Below, one piece after another: positions 1 to 8,592 of a stretch of DNA of 64,000 nucleotides. Positions within the stretch are counted from its first letter, which is position 1. The number at the start of each line of letters is the position of its first letter. The position numbers and the translations under genes were made by a program. This DNA is from Streptomyces antioxidans (GTDB lineage Bacteria; Actinomycetota; Actinomycetes; Streptomycetales; Streptomycetaceae), in the NCBI RefSeq assembly GCF_000968685.2, contig NZ_LAKD02000119.1, positions 1-64,000 of the forward strand. Reading direction: 5' to 3'. The notes under the pieces were generated by a model. The model saw nothing but the letters and a program-made list of their open reading frames with translations. It searched no databases and was not told where the DNA came from.

Positions 1-128
1 GGGGGCTGGGGCGCAGTCCCGGGGGGCTGGGGCGGAGCTCCAGTTTCGGGAAGGGGCGGGGAGGGGATAGCTCGCCGGAGGCGGCACCAGGGGGCGCCGC
101 CCGCGGCTCGGTCAGCGTGTCGAGCGGG
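1..128. other. Non-coding tail at left edge
   Basis: G-rich stretch downstream of the DUF2264 stop codon. I see no gene with plausible codon use and no clear hairpin. The gene to the left lies outside the window. Confidence 0.4.
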
Positions 129-2072
129 TCACGGCCCCGCCTCCGTGACGGTGGGCGCGTCGTCCGCGCCGAAGTCCACCACGACGCCCTGGCCGTCCCG
201 CAGCCGTACGGTGACCGTGAGGCCGTTCACCTCGGTGGTGGCGAGGTCGGTGAGCGGGGCCGGGGCGGGCTCCCCGGTGAGCGAGGCCAGTGCGACGAAG
301 AGGGTGCCGGAGGGGTCCTCGCCCACGGTGCCGGTGAGTTCGGGGACCAGGGCCCACGGCCCGTACGCGGTGCCCCGCGGCGCACGGACCGCGGTGGCGG
401 TCTCCCAGCCGTGCAGCCCGAGGAGCTGACCGGTCACCTCTCCCCCGTCCAGCCGTATCTCGGCGCCCTCCTCGCTCTCCGCGGGGGCGCCCGGGGACAG
501 GGCGACGGCCCAGCCGCTGTGGTGGATCCGGGTCCCGGCGGGGACGCCCACGGTGCGGTGGACGCGCACTTCGAGACGGCCGCGGACCAGGGTCAGGCTG
601 TCGATGCGCAGCGAGGGCGCCCTGGGACCGCCGTCGGGGAAGGCGGGGGTGTGGGAGGAGGCGAGCCAGTCGGGACCCGCGGCCAGCGGGTGGATGCGCA
701 GCCGGGCGCTGCGCACGCCGCGCTCCTCGATGGCGATGTGGTTGTCGGGGGTGTTGTCCGCGCTGGTGGGGCCGGTGCGGGTGGAGTAGGCGAGCCGGGC
801 GTAGAGCGGGTCGGCGGGCGGGTGTTCGGCCTCCCAGGGGCGGAGCTTGTAGCTGCCGTGGTTGTGCAGCCGCACCAGCCCGTCCCGCCCGGTGGTCTGG
901 ACGAGGAACCCCGCCGCGGGCAGCGCCAGCGCCCGGTCGGGCCCCTCGGCGGGCGCGGCCTCCTCGGTCGCGGTCCACACCGGGTGGTCGGGCGGGAGCA
1001 GCAGGGCGAGGAACCCCTTGGAGGCCCAGTAGGGCGAGCCGGGCCCGGAGTAGCGCTGGAGGGTCGCGGCGTGCGGCCCGTACCAGCCCAGGCTCAGCAC
1101 CCCGTCCTCACTCAGCGCCCCGCGGTCCAGGAAGTGGCGCAGCGCTCCGCTGAGCAGGCGACGGGTGGCGCCGGGGGCGAGGGGGGTGTGGCCGGTGAGG
1201 GCGCCGAGTGCCACCGAGGCTCCGGCGGCGAAGCGGTAGGTGAGGGAGCGGCCGTGGTGGATGGGGGCGCCGTCGGCGTCGAAGAGCAGCGAGAAGCCCT
1301 CGAGGAAGGTGCGCAGCCGGGGGCCGAGCCGGTCCAGGAGCTCCGCGTCGCCCGCGAGATGGGCGTGCAGCAGCGGGTACATGTGCAGTGCCCAGCCGTT
1401 GTAGTGGTCGAACGACCGCCCGTCGCCGTCGGAGTACCAGCCCTGGCCCTGGTACCAGCCCTCCAGCAGGCCGAGTCCCCGCTCGATGGCGCGGGCCGTC
1501 TCGGCGTCGCCGCGTCCGACGTCGTCAAGGAATCCGGCCACGGTGAGGGGGAAGAGGTACCAGTTGTTGGGAGCGGGCTGGTGGCGCAGCGCGCCGCGCA
1601 GCCACTCCTCGGTGCGGTCCTGGGCGTCGGGCGGCAGGGCCTCCCAGGTCCACGGCGCGGTCAGCCGCAGGCCCAGGGCCACCGACGCGGACTCCACCAT
1701 GGGCTGGCCCTGGGCCCCGTGATGGCCGATCACCGGCCAGGACTCGGCGTCCCCGCGCCCGGGGGTGCGGGTGCCGCGGGCGATCCCCGCGGTGTAGCGC
1801 TCCAGGATGCCGTGCTGGTTCTTGCCCGAAGCCCCGACGGCGCGGAAGGCGGCGAGGAGGAAGGTGCGGGCGAACCCCTCGAGCCCGTCGGAGCGCACCC
1901 CGGACCTGGACGGCGGCCCCGGCAGGTCGATCAGGGCCTGGCCGGGGGTGGCGTAACGGAGTGCGGCGTGCAGCAGACCGTCCGCGGCGGCCTCCCAGTG
2001 GGCGCGGGTGTAGCCGGTGTGGGGGCTGAGGGTGCGGTCGTCGGCGGGGAGGGGGAAGGGGAGCTCGGGCAT
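129..2072 (-). CDS. DUF2264 domain protein
   Basis: A 647-residue cytoplasmic protein recognised as DUF2264 by its N-terminal half, which has many Trp and Tyr residues typical of alpha/alpha-barrel sugar-processing proteins. No signal peptide or membrane segment is visible. The frame stays open upstream to about 2402, but that part crosses a non-coding repeat array. The ATG at 2072 is chosen because AGGAGG lies about 11 bases before it and the family-like sequence begins there. It is last in a minus-strand cluster with a 2-hydroxyacid dehydrogenase and a sugar ABC importer. DUF2264 genes are often found beside carbohydrate transport genes, so a role in breaking down an imported oligosaccharide or sugar acid is inferred; the reaction is unknown. 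Confidence 0.85.
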   Translation of the reverse strand: MPELPFPLPADDRTLSPHTGYTRAHWEAAADGLLHAALRYATPGQALIDLPGPPSRSGVRSDGLEGFARTFLLAAFRAVGASGKNQHGILERYTAGIARGTRTPGRGDAESWPVIGHHGAQGQPMVESASVALGLRLTAPWTWEALPPDAQDRTEEWLRGALRHQPAPNNWYLFPLTVAGFLDDVGRGDAETARAIERGLGLLEGWYQGQGWYSDGDGRSFDHYNGWALHMYPLLHAHLAGDAELLDRLGPRLRTFLEGFSLLFDADGAPIHHGRSLTYRFAAGASVALGALTGHTPLAPGATRRLLSGALRHFLDRGALSEDGVLSLGWYGPHAATLQRYSGPGSPYWASKGFLALLLPPDHPVWTATEEAAPAEGPDRALALPAAGFLVQTTGRDGLVRLHNHGSYKLRPWEAEHPPADPLYARLAYSTRTGPTSADNTPDNHIAIEERGVRSARLRIHPLAAGPDWLASSHTPAFPDGGPRAPSLRIDSLTLVRGRLEVRVHRTVGVPAGTRIHHSGWAVALSPGAPAESEEGAEIRLDGGEVTGQLLGLHGWETATAVRAPRGTAYGPWALVPELTGTVGEDPSGTLFVALASLTGEPAPAPLTDLATTEVNGLTVTVRLRDGQGVVVDFGADDAPTVTEAGP

Positions 2073-2099
2073 GGCGGGGTGGGCCTCCTGGGGTGCGGG

Positions 2100-2290
2100 T
2101 CGTTCTGCCGAGCGGTCGTCGCGGGGCGTTACGTCGAACGGTCGTCGCGGAGCGTTGTACCCAATGGTCGTCGCGGGTCGTTCTGCCGGACGGTCGTCGC
2201 CGCACGTATGGCGAGCGGTCGTCATCGCGGGGGCGTTGTACCGAACGGTCGTCGTCACAGCACGTATGCCGAACGGCCGTCGTCGCTGGA
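2100..2290. repeat. Degenerate 26-bp tandem repeat array (7 units)
   Basis: Seven copies of a core GGTCGTCG (plus strand; one copy ends GTCA, one is GGCCGTCG) start at 2114, 2140, 2166, 2192, 2217, 2247 and 2275, so the period is 26, 26, 26, 25, 30 and 28 bases. Each core is usually preceded by AAC or GAGC and followed by CGTT or CACGTA. The period is not a multiple of three, so this is not a protein repeat. It fills the gap between the dehydrogenase and the DUF2264 gene, directly upstream of the latter. Confidence 0.85.
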
Positions 2291-2292
2291 CC

Positions 2293-3324
2293 TTACGCCG
2301 ACCGGTCGAGCACCTCCGGTCGTACGGCGTGGGCGAAGGGGCGGCCGGTGACATAGCGCTCGATCTCGCCGATGGCGAGGTCGGCCAGGCGGCGCAGCTC
2401 ACCGCTCTTGGATCCGGCGATATGCGGGGTGATGAGCGCGTTGTCGCAGTCGTACAGCGGGGACGCGGCGGGCAGCAGCTCCGGCACGGTGACGTCGAGG
2501 ACGGCGCGGATCCGCCCGGCCACCACCTCCTCGGTCAGCGCCTCCTGGTCCACCACCGCCCCGCGCGCGGTGTTGATGAGCGTGGCGCCGTCCGGCATGG
2601 CGGCCAGCAGCTCCCGGCTGACCAGCCCCTGGGTGGCGGGCAGCAGGGGGGTGTGGACGCTGATGACATCGGCGCGGGCGAAGAGTTCCGGCAACGGCAC
2701 CTGGCGCACCCCGAGTTCCCCCGCCTCCTGAGCGGTGACATACGGGTCGTACAGCAGGACGTCGAGGTCGTACGGGCGCAGCAGCTCGATCACCCGGCGG
2801 CCGATGGCGGAGGCGCTGAGGATGCCCACCGTGCGGCGGTAGTTGCCCGCGTCCGGATAGCGCTCGTTCCAGTCGACCGTGCGCCGCTCGGCGCGGTAGT
2901 CCCGGGCGATGTCCAGGACGCGCTTGTTGGAGAGCAGGATCATGGCGACGGTGTACTCGGCGACGGGCAGGGCGTTGGCCGCGGCGGCCGAGGAGACCGC
3001 GATGCCGCGCTCCCAGCAGGCGTCGGTGATGTGGTGGCGCACGGTGCCCGCGGTGTGGACCACGGCGCGCAGTCGGGGCGCGGCGTCGAGCGCGGGCCGG
3101 TCAAGGGGCGGGCAGCCCCAGCCGGTGACCAGCAGTTCGGTGTCGGCGAGTGTGCGGCGGGCGGCCGGGGTGGTGAAGTCGTCGAGGACGAGGCCGGGGT
3201 CGAGGTCGAGGAGGTCGATGAGCCGGTCCAGGCTCGCCGGTCCGAGCACCTGCCGGGCGGACCGCTCGGCCATGGCCAGGGCGGCGCGGGGGTGGCGGCG
3301 GGCGGAGAGGTGGGCTGCGGTCAC
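2293..3324 (-). CDS. D-isomer-specific 2-hydroxyacid dehydrogenase family protein
   Basis: A 343-residue NAD(P)-dependent oxidoreductase of the D-2-hydroxyacid dehydrogenase family. Catalytic landmarks are present: Arg in INTARGAVVD, Glu in the VPELLP segment, and His in ITPHIAGS. The dinucleotide-binding loop is unusual. Where relatives have GxGxxG, this protein reads S170-A-S172-A-I-G175, so two of three glycines are serine. The GTG start at 3324 overlaps the TGA of the upstream permease by four bases, indicating translational coupling in one operon. It probably reduces or oxidises a sugar-derived 2-keto or 2-hydroxy acid supplied by the neighbouring importer; the substrate is unknown. Confidence 0.85.
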   Translation of the reverse strand: MTAAHLSARRHPRAALAMAERSARQVLGPASLDRLIDLLDLDPGLVLDDFTTPAARRTLADTELLVTGWGCPPLDRPALDAAPRLRAVVHTAGTVRHHITDACWERGIAVSSAAAANALPVAEYTVAMILLSNKRVLDIARDYRAERRTVDWNERYPDAGNYRRTVGILSASAIGRRVIELLRPYDLDVLLYDPYVTAQEAGELGVRQVPLPELFARADVISVHTPLLPATQGLVSRELLAAMPDGATLINTARGAVVDQEALTEEVVAGRIRAVLDVTVPELLPAASPLYDCDNALITPHIAGSKSGELRRLADLAIGEIERYVTGRPFAHAVRPEVLDRSA

Positions 3325-4232
3325 TTGACGCTCCCTGCGGTCAGTCCGGACTTCCAGTAGCGCTGCAACAGGACGAACGCCACGATCAGCGGCACGACGG
3401 CGAGCAGCGAGCCGATGACCACCAGGGGGTAGTACTCGGGCGAGACGGTGGCGGCGCTGTTCCAGGTGTAGAGGCCGAGGCTGAGCGGATACAGATGCTG
3501 GTCGGAGAGCATCACCATCGGAAGGAAGAAGTTGTTCCAGATGGCCGTGAGCTGAAAGAGGAAGACGGTCACGAATCCGGGTCCGAGCATCCGCAGGCTG
3601 ACCCGTACATAGGTCTGCAGCTCGCCCGCGCCGTCCACCCGGGACGCCTCCAGCACCTCGTTGGGCACGTAGCCGCTGCTCAGCAGGCGGGCGAGATAGA
3701 CGCCGAAGGGGTTGAAGAGCACCGGGATGAAGACCGACCAGAAGGTGTTGACCATCCCGATCTCGGAGGCCACCAGATAGAGCGGCAGGGCCAGCACGGT
3801 CGGCGGCACCATGACACCGGTGAGGACGAGCCCGAAGAACTTCTCCTTGTGCCGGAACTCGTACTTGTCGAAGGCGTAGCCCGCGGCGACGCTGATGAGC
3901 GAGCCGGTCAGGGCACCGACGACCGCGTACAGCAGGCTGTTGACGTACCACTCGCCGTAGAGCCCGCCGTCCATGGCGAAGAGGTCGGAGAGGTTGCGGG
4001 CGAAGGAGAAGCCGCCGAGCGAGAAGATGTCGCTGCCGAAGAGGGCGTCGGCGTTCTTGGTGGACGCCAGCAGCAGCCACAGGGCGGGCAGCATGGTGTA
4101 GAGGGCGGCGATCAGGACCACGGCGTTGGCGATGCCGCGGCTGGTCAGCTTAGGACCGCCGAAGGGCTTGCCGAGCGGCCTGGACGGTCCCCGGGAGGGG
4201 TTCACGGGGGTGGTGGATGTGGTCGTGGTCAT
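3321..4232 (-). CDS. Carbohydrate ABC transporter permease (MalG type)
   Basis: A 303-residue inner-membrane permease of the MalG/LacG class with six predicted membrane segments. The first follows a short hydrophilic N-terminus (residues about 30-50), and the EAA loop reads EASRVDGAGELQTY, where the permease docks on the ATPase. The ATG at 4232 overlaps the preceding TGA as TGATG. It pairs with the next permease and the binding lipoprotein. No ATPase gene lies in the cluster, as is usual in Streptomyces, where a shared MsiK-type ATPase energises many sugar importers. Confidence 0.93.
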   Translation of the reverse strand: MTTTTSTTPVNPSRGPSRPLGKPFGGPKLTSRGIANAVVLIAALYTMLPALWLLLASTKNADALFGSDIFSLGGFSFARNLSDLFAMDGGLYGEWYVNSLLYAVVGALTGSLISVAAGYAFDKYEFRHKEKFFGLVLTGVMVPPTVLALPLYLVASEIGMVNTFWSVFIPVLFNPFGVYLARLLSSGYVPNEVLEASRVDGAGELQTYVRVSLRMLGPGFVTVFLFQLTAIWNNFFLPMVMLSDQHLYPLSLGLYTWNSAATVSPEYYPLVVIGSLLAVVPLIVAFVLLQRYWKSGLTAGSVK

Positions 4233-5191
4233 CACGCTCTCCGTTCCCGGCGGCCCGACCAGCGCGTCACGGCGTACGACAGGACGCAGGTGACGATCAG
4301 GAGGATGACGGAGGCCGCGGAGGCGAGTCCGTAGTTGTTGCGGCGGAAGGCCGCGTCGTAGATGTACATGTTCGGGGTGAAGCGGGAGTTGACCATCGGG
4401 GTGGCCTGGTTCATCAGCATGGGCTCGGTGAACAGCTGCAACGCGCCGATCAGGGAGAACATGCACACCATCACCACGGAGCCCCTGATGATGGGCACCT
4501 TGACCTGGAGCGCGGTGCGGATGCCGCCCGCGCCGTCGATGGTCGCGGCCTCGATCACCTCGCGCGGCAGCGCCTGCAGCGCGGCATAGAAAATGATCAT
4601 GTTGTAGCCAAGGCCGCTCCACAGGGCGATGTTGACGATCGACGGGAGCACGGTGTGCAGGCCGAGGAAGTCGATGGTGATGTCGGCCTGGGCGAAGAGC
4701 TTGATGACCGGGCTGAGCCCCGGGGTGTAGAGGTACAGCCAGATGACGGCGGCGATGATGCCGGGGACGGCGTGCGGCAGGTAGAGCAGCATCTGCGAGG
4801 TGCGCCGCAGCCGGATCAGGCCCGAGTCGAGCAGCAGGGCGAGCGCGAGGGCACTGATGACCACGGTGGGGACGAAGATCACGCAGTAGAGGGCGATGGT
4901 GCCGAACCCGGAGAGGAAGCTGGGGTCCTGCAGCACCGCGAGATAGCTGCGCAGCCCGGTGAAGACGGTCGTCCCGCCGCCGAAGCCGAGCCCGCTGTGG
5001 TCCTCGCCGAAGAGGCTGAGGTAGATGGCGTAGCCGACGGGGACGAGGAACACGGCGACGAGCAGTGCCGTGAAGGGGGTCAGCAGGACGGTGGCGGCGA
5101 TCCGCTGCTGGCGCCGTCCGGTTCTGCGGGGCGGGTCGGCGGCGGCCGCCTGTGGCGGGGCCGTCCGTCGTGACGACGTGACTGTGCTCAC
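4232..5191 (-). CDS. Carbohydrate ABC transporter permease (MalF type)
   Basis: A 319-residue inner-membrane permease, partner of the MalG-type subunit. A basic, Ala/Pro-rich N-terminus (residues 1-30) is followed by six predicted membrane segments, and the EAA loop reads EAATIDGAGGIRTA. The GTG at 5191 is chosen because GAGG lies just upstream and the next in-frame candidates fall in non-coding-like sequence. A 65-base gap separates it from the binding-protein gene, so the two are probably co-transcribed. Confidence 0.92.
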   Translation of the reverse strand: MSTVTSSRRTAPPQAAAADPPRRTGRRQQRIAATVLLTPFTALLVAVFLVPVGYAIYLSLFGEDHSGLGFGGGTTVFTGLRSYLAVLQDPSFLSGFGTIALYCVIFVPTVVISALALALLLDSGLIRLRRTSQMLLYLPHAVPGIIAAVIWLYLYTPGLSPVIKLFAQADITIDFLGLHTVLPSIVNIALWSGLGYNMIIFYAALQALPREVIEAATIDGAGGIRTALQVKVPIIRGSVVMVCMFSLIGALQLFTEPMLMNQATPMVNSRFTPNMYIYDAAFRRNNYGLASAASVILLIVTCVLSYAVTRWSGRRERRA

Positions 5192-5256
5192 GGGGTACCT
5201 CGGCTCGGGCGTGGTGAGTGCGGCTCGGAGGATGCGGTGTGAGGTGGCCGGCGGGC

Positions 5257-6615
5257 TCAGTCGGTGGTGACCGACAGGCCGAGGCTCTTCAGGTCGGGCA
5301 TGGTTCTGCTCTGGGCATCGCGCAGGGCCCCCAGGAGGGTGCCGCTGCCGGCTCCGGCACGGGCGAGTCCGTCGTCGCCCGAGGTGGTGGTCGAGACCAT
5401 CCGCGGTCCCCACTTCCAGGTGGAGGTGATCAGCTCGGCCTGCTGCCCGAAGAGGCCGAAGATGTCCTGGCCGGAGTAGTAGCTGGTGTCCATCTCCTTG
5501 CGGGCCACCGGGACCAGGTCGGGCACGGACGGGAAGGCGCTGCTGACACCGCTGGCGAGTTTGGCCTTCAGGGCGCCGGGGCTGGTCACCATCCAGGAGA
5601 TGAACTCCATTGCCTCCCGGGGGTGGCGGCTGTCCTTGGTGACCAGGAAGGTCGAGCCGCCCTGCGTGCTCACCTTGGGCTTCGCCGGATCCCACTGCGG
5701 CATCGGCGCGATGGCCCATTTGCCCTTGCCGCCGGGGGTGGACGACATCATCGAGCCCGCGGCCCAGGCACCGGCCAGATAGCCCGCCGTCTCACCGCTC
5801 TGCAGATGGGCCCGCCACTGCTGGCTGGAGCCGGGCTCCACGCGCACCAGGTCGTCGTCCATCAGGCGCTGCCAGTAGGAGGCGACCTTGCGGGTGGGGG
5901 CGTCGTCCATGGAGACGTGCCAGGTGTCGTCGGACGTTCGGTACCACTGGCCCCCGGCCTGCCAGGCGTACCCGGCCATATAGAGGGTGCCGCCGGTGGT
6001 GAAGAGGCTGGCGATGCGGGAGCGGGGCTGGGCCTGCTTGAGCTTACGGGCCGAACTCTCGAACTCCGCCCAGGTCTTGGGGACCGGGATGTGGTTCTTG
6101 GTGAAGATGTCCTTGCGGTACAGGAAGACCATCGGCTCGATGTCCACCGGTACGGCGTAGGTGCGCCCGTCGAAGGTGGTGAGGTCCAGCGCCTGCGGAA
6201 GGATCTTGCGGCGCACCGAGTCGGGCAGCAGCTTGGTGATGTCCCGGGGGACGCCGTCGATGGTGAAGCTGGGCAGCTGGGGGTATTCGATGGTGGCGAC
6301 ATCGGGGGCGTTGCCCGCGCGGGAGGCGTTGCTGAGCTTGGCCCAGCCGCCCTGCTCGCCGGAGGGGACCTGCTGGAAGTCCACCTTGATGTCGGTGTGG
6401 GTGCGGTTGAACTCGTCGACGACCTCCTGGCTGCCGCGCAGCGGCGACCAGAAGGTGAGGCGTACGGGACCGTCACCGGCGGTGTCGGACCCGCGTCCGG
6501 TCGAGCAGCCCGCGCAGCCCACCAGGACGAGGACGAGCAGCGTGAGCAGTGCGGTGGTGCCCGCCGTCGCCCGGTGGCCGGGCATCGGGCGTCCTGGGCG
6601 TCTCTGGCCAGGCAT
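5257..6615 (-). CDS. ABC transporter sugar-binding lipoprotein
   Basis: A 452-residue extracellular solute-binding protein (family 1). The N-terminus is basic, then hydrophobic, ending in a lipobox LVGC with Cys34 as the lipidation site. The mature part has the usual features (LTFWSPLRGSQEVVDEFN near the start, TQGGSTFLVTKDS later). GGGGAGGG lies a few bases before the ATG at 6615. First gene of the importer operon; the ligand is unknown. The DUF2264 and hydroxyacid dehydrogenase partners suggest an oligosaccharide or sugar acid. Confidence 0.93.
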   Translation of the reverse strand: MPGQRRPGRPMPGHRATAGTTALLTLLVLVLVGCAGCSTGRGSDTAGDGPVRLTFWSPLRGSQEVVDEFNRTHTDIKVDFQQVPSGEQGGWAKLSNASRAGNAPDVATIEYPQLPSFTIDGVPRDITKLLPDSVRRKILPQALDLTTFDGRTYAVPVDIEPMVFLYRKDIFTKNHIPVPKTWAEFESSARKLKQAQPRSRIASLFTTGGTLYMAGYAWQAGGQWYRTSDDTWHVSMDDAPTRKVASYWQRLMDDDLVRVEPGSSQQWRAHLQSGETAGYLAGAWAAGSMMSSTPGGKGKWAIAPMPQWDPAKPKVSTQGGSTFLVTKDSRHPREAMEFISWMVTSPGALKAKLASGVSSAFPSVPDLVPVARKEMDTSYYSGQDIFGLFGQQAELITSTWKWGPRMVSTTTSGDDGLARAGAGSGTLLGALRDAQSRTMPDLKSLGLSVTTD

Positions 6616-6662
6616 GGACCCTCCCCTGGTTCAACGGTGGAGTCAGAGGGAATCCTGATCGC

Positions 6663-6681
6663 TTGACTGAAATTACGTCAA
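6663..6681. promoter_or_regulatory. Inverted repeat in the importer promoter, likely repressor operator
   Basis: TTGACTGAAATTACGTCAA has perfect 5-base arms (TTGAC/GTCAA) around a 9-base AT-rich centre. On the minus strand the TTGACG arm could serve as a -35 element, with CAGGAT about 18 bases further as -10, so binding here would block transcription of the binding-protein operon. A second short inverted repeat, AGCG-6-CGCT, lies at 6704-6717 beside the regulator's stop codon. The adjacent DeoR/LacI-type protein is the obvious candidate ligand. Confidence 0.5.
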
Positions 6682-6716
6682 TACATCGCGCAGGAGAAAC
6701 TAAAGCGGTCAAACGC

Positions 6717-7799
6717 TCAGTGGAGTGGGGCGGTGGAGTCCCGGACCACCAGGCGGGGCAGCAGCTCCAGATGGCGGGCGGCACCGGCCCACCGCCCGGT
6801 CCTGGTCCGCTCCAGCTGACGGGTCAGCAGCTCCAGCGCCGCCCGTCCGATCTCCCCCTTGGGCGGGGCCACGGCCGTCAGCGCGATCTGCCCCATGTCG
6901 GCGACCACATCGTTGTAGGCCACCACCGAGCAGTCGCGCGGCACCTCGACCCCCGCCTCGCGCAGCCGCTGGACCAGCACCAGCGCGTCCATGTCGCCGT
7001 GGATCAGCGCGGCGGTGGCCCCGGCCCGGCGCACCGCGCCCGCCAGGTCCGCCTCCCGCTCGTCGCGGGGCGAGGGATCGGGCCCCGCGGTGCGCGAGCT
7101 GAGCATGACCGGGCATCCCCCAGCGATGCCGCGGGCCGCGGTCTGCGCGGCGAACTCCGCGCGGATCACCCGTGCGGTGGGGCTGTCGTCGCGCGCCGCC
7201 AGCACGATGCGCCGGTGCCCCAGCGAGATCAGGTGCTCCAGCGCCAGATGCACCCCGTAGGCGTGGTCAGAGCGCACACAGTCCAGCCCGTAGATCGCGC
7301 TGCCCCGGTGGGGCCTGCGCTCCACCAGCACCACGGGGACCTCCAGCGCGGCGAGCCAGGAGTGGTCCGCCCGCGCCTCCGCCTCGGTGCGCCAGCGGGG
7401 GGCCAGCAGCAGTCCCCGCGCACCCGCGTCCAGCGCCTGGTGGACCGCGCGCTCGGTCCCGCGCTCGTCCGCGGCGATGTGCAGCGCGAGCCGCAGCCCG
7501 GCCTTCTCGGCGGCCTCGCGCGCCACCTGGACGGCCTCGGTGAGATAGGTGTTGCGCTCCGGGACCACCATGCCGATGGTGTCGCCGGTGGCGGTGGACT
7601 CCTGGGCCATCGGCCGCAGCGAGCGCGCCACCCCGTGACCGCGGCGCAGCTCCCCGCGCCGGGCCAGCTCCTCCACGTCCCGCCGTACGGTGACGACGGA
7701 CACCGCCAGCTCATCCGCGAGATCGGTGATCCGGGCGCTGCCGCGGGCCTCCACGAGGGCCGCGATCCGTGTCTGCCGCTTCTGCGCCGGCTCCCGCAT
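6717..7799 (-). CDS. DeoR-HTH/LacI-sensor hybrid transcriptional regulator
   Basis: A 360-residue regulator. Residues 4-55 form a DeoR-type winged helix (ITDLADELAVSVVTVRRDVEELARRGELRRGHG). Residues about 65-340 form a LacI/periplasmic-binding-like sensor (GMVVPERNTYLTEAV, LEHLISLGHRRIVL, VVAYNDVVADM). The ATG at 7799 is preferred over an upstream TTG because GGAGG sits 9 bases before it. It lies directly upstream of, and in the same direction as, the importer operon and is probably its sugar-responsive repressor. A TACTAT -10-like element is at 7851-7856. Confidence 0.88.
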   Translation of the reverse strand: MREPAQKRQTRIAALVEARGSARITDLADELAVSVVTVRRDVEELARRGELRRGHGVARSLRPMAQESTATGDTIGMVVPERNTYLTEAVQVAREAAEKAGLRLALHIAADERGTERAVHQALDAGARGLLLAPRWRTEAEARADHSWLAALEVPVVLVERRPHRGSAIYGLDCVRSDHAYGVHLALEHLISLGHRRIVLAARDDSPTARVIRAEFAAQTAARGIAGGCPVMLSSRTAGPDPSPRDEREADLAGAVRRAGATAALIHGDMDALVLVQRLREAGVEVPRDCSVVAYNDVVADMGQIALTAVAPPKGEIGRAALELLTRQLERTRTGRWAGAARHLELLPRLVVRDSTAPLH

Positions 7800-7899
7800 G
7801 TTCCCCAACCTCCGACGCGAACGGCTTTCGTCTTTAGTATCGACTCCGCCATAGTAGCGATCATTCGATCAGAAAACAGTCAGCGGAGGGCCGGGGCGG

Positions 7900-8451
7900 T
7901 CAGCAGTCGGTGATCCCCCGCGCCCGCAGGGCCGTCCGCAGCGCCCGAGTCGCGTAGTACGTCCGCGACTTGACGGTTCCGGGAGGCACCCCGAGCGCCC
8001 GGGCCGCCTGGCTCACACTGCGGTCCAGATAGTGCAGCTGCAGCAGCACCTCACGCTGCGGGGGCGCCAGGTCCGCCAGGGCGTCCCACACCACCCGGGC
8101 GGTGAGCGTCTGATCGACCACGTCCGGCGCGGCAAGCAGCACCATGTCCGCCTCACCGGCCATCTCCGTCCAGGGCTCCGCCTGGCCCTGGTGGGCCTCC
8201 CCGCCCAGATCGCCGACCAGGTCACTCACCACCGTCAGCAGCCGGTGGCGTGCGGTGGCGTCCATGGGGCCGACGTCCATCGGCCGCTGCCAGGCCCGGA
8301 TCGCCACTTCCTGCACGATGTCCTGGGCCCCGTGCCAGTCCCCGCCCAGCAGCCGGGCCGCCAGCCGGCGCAGCGCCGAGCCATGCCGCCGGTACAGCGT
8401 CGTTAAGAAGGTGTCGGCGTCGGTCATGACGGCCGCCGCGTTGGTGTCCAT
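7900..8451 (-). CDS. ECF-type RNA polymerase sigma factor
   Basis: A 183-residue extracytoplasmic-function sigma factor. Region 2 is near residues 15-85 (AQDIVQEVAIRAWQ) and region 4 near 120-180 (LAPPQREVLLQLHYLDRSVSQAARALGVPPGTVKSRTYYATRALR). The ATG at 8451 is chosen because a purine-rich GGGGGGAACGG precedes it and family similarity begins just after. No anti-sigma gene is adjacent. It is divergent from the SARP regulator across about 140 bases. The ending resembles SigL/SigK-like actinobacterial ECFs; the stimulus is unknown. Confidence 0.88.
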   Translation of the reverse strand: MDTNAAAVMTDADTFLTTLYRRHGSALRRLAARLLGGDWHGAQDIVQEVAIRAWQRPMDVGPMDATARHRLLTVVSDLVGDLGGEAHQGQAEPWTEMAGEADMVLLAAPDVVDQTLTARVVWDALADLAPPQREVLLQLHYLDRSVSQAARALGVPPGTVKSRTYYATRALRTALRARGITDC

Positions 8452-8578
8452 CGTCCCGTTCCCCCCGAGGCGAATGTGTCGATGGCGGGAGCGTAAGAGA
8501 AGGGGGACGCCGATTGAGTGACGAAAGACTGACGTCACACCGCGGCCGGAAGAGCACGGTGACCGAAACGGGCCCGAC

Positions 8579-8592
8579 TAAGATCCCCAGTT
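8579..8592 (+). promoter_or_regulatory. -10 element of a probably leaderless SARP transcript
   Basis: TAAGAT at 8579-8584 is eight bases before the GTG at 8593, which places transcription start on or next to the start codon. No purine-rich ribosome site is visible between them. Confidence 0.5.

Noticed and set aside
2100..2290. CRISPR array
   Set aside because: Units are degenerate, only 26 bases apart with no unique spacers, and no cas genes are present.
2073..2402. N-terminal extension of the DUF2264 frame
   Set aside because: The extension encodes the 26-bp repeat array and part of the neighbouring gene in another frame; a good ribosome site precedes the ATG at 2072.
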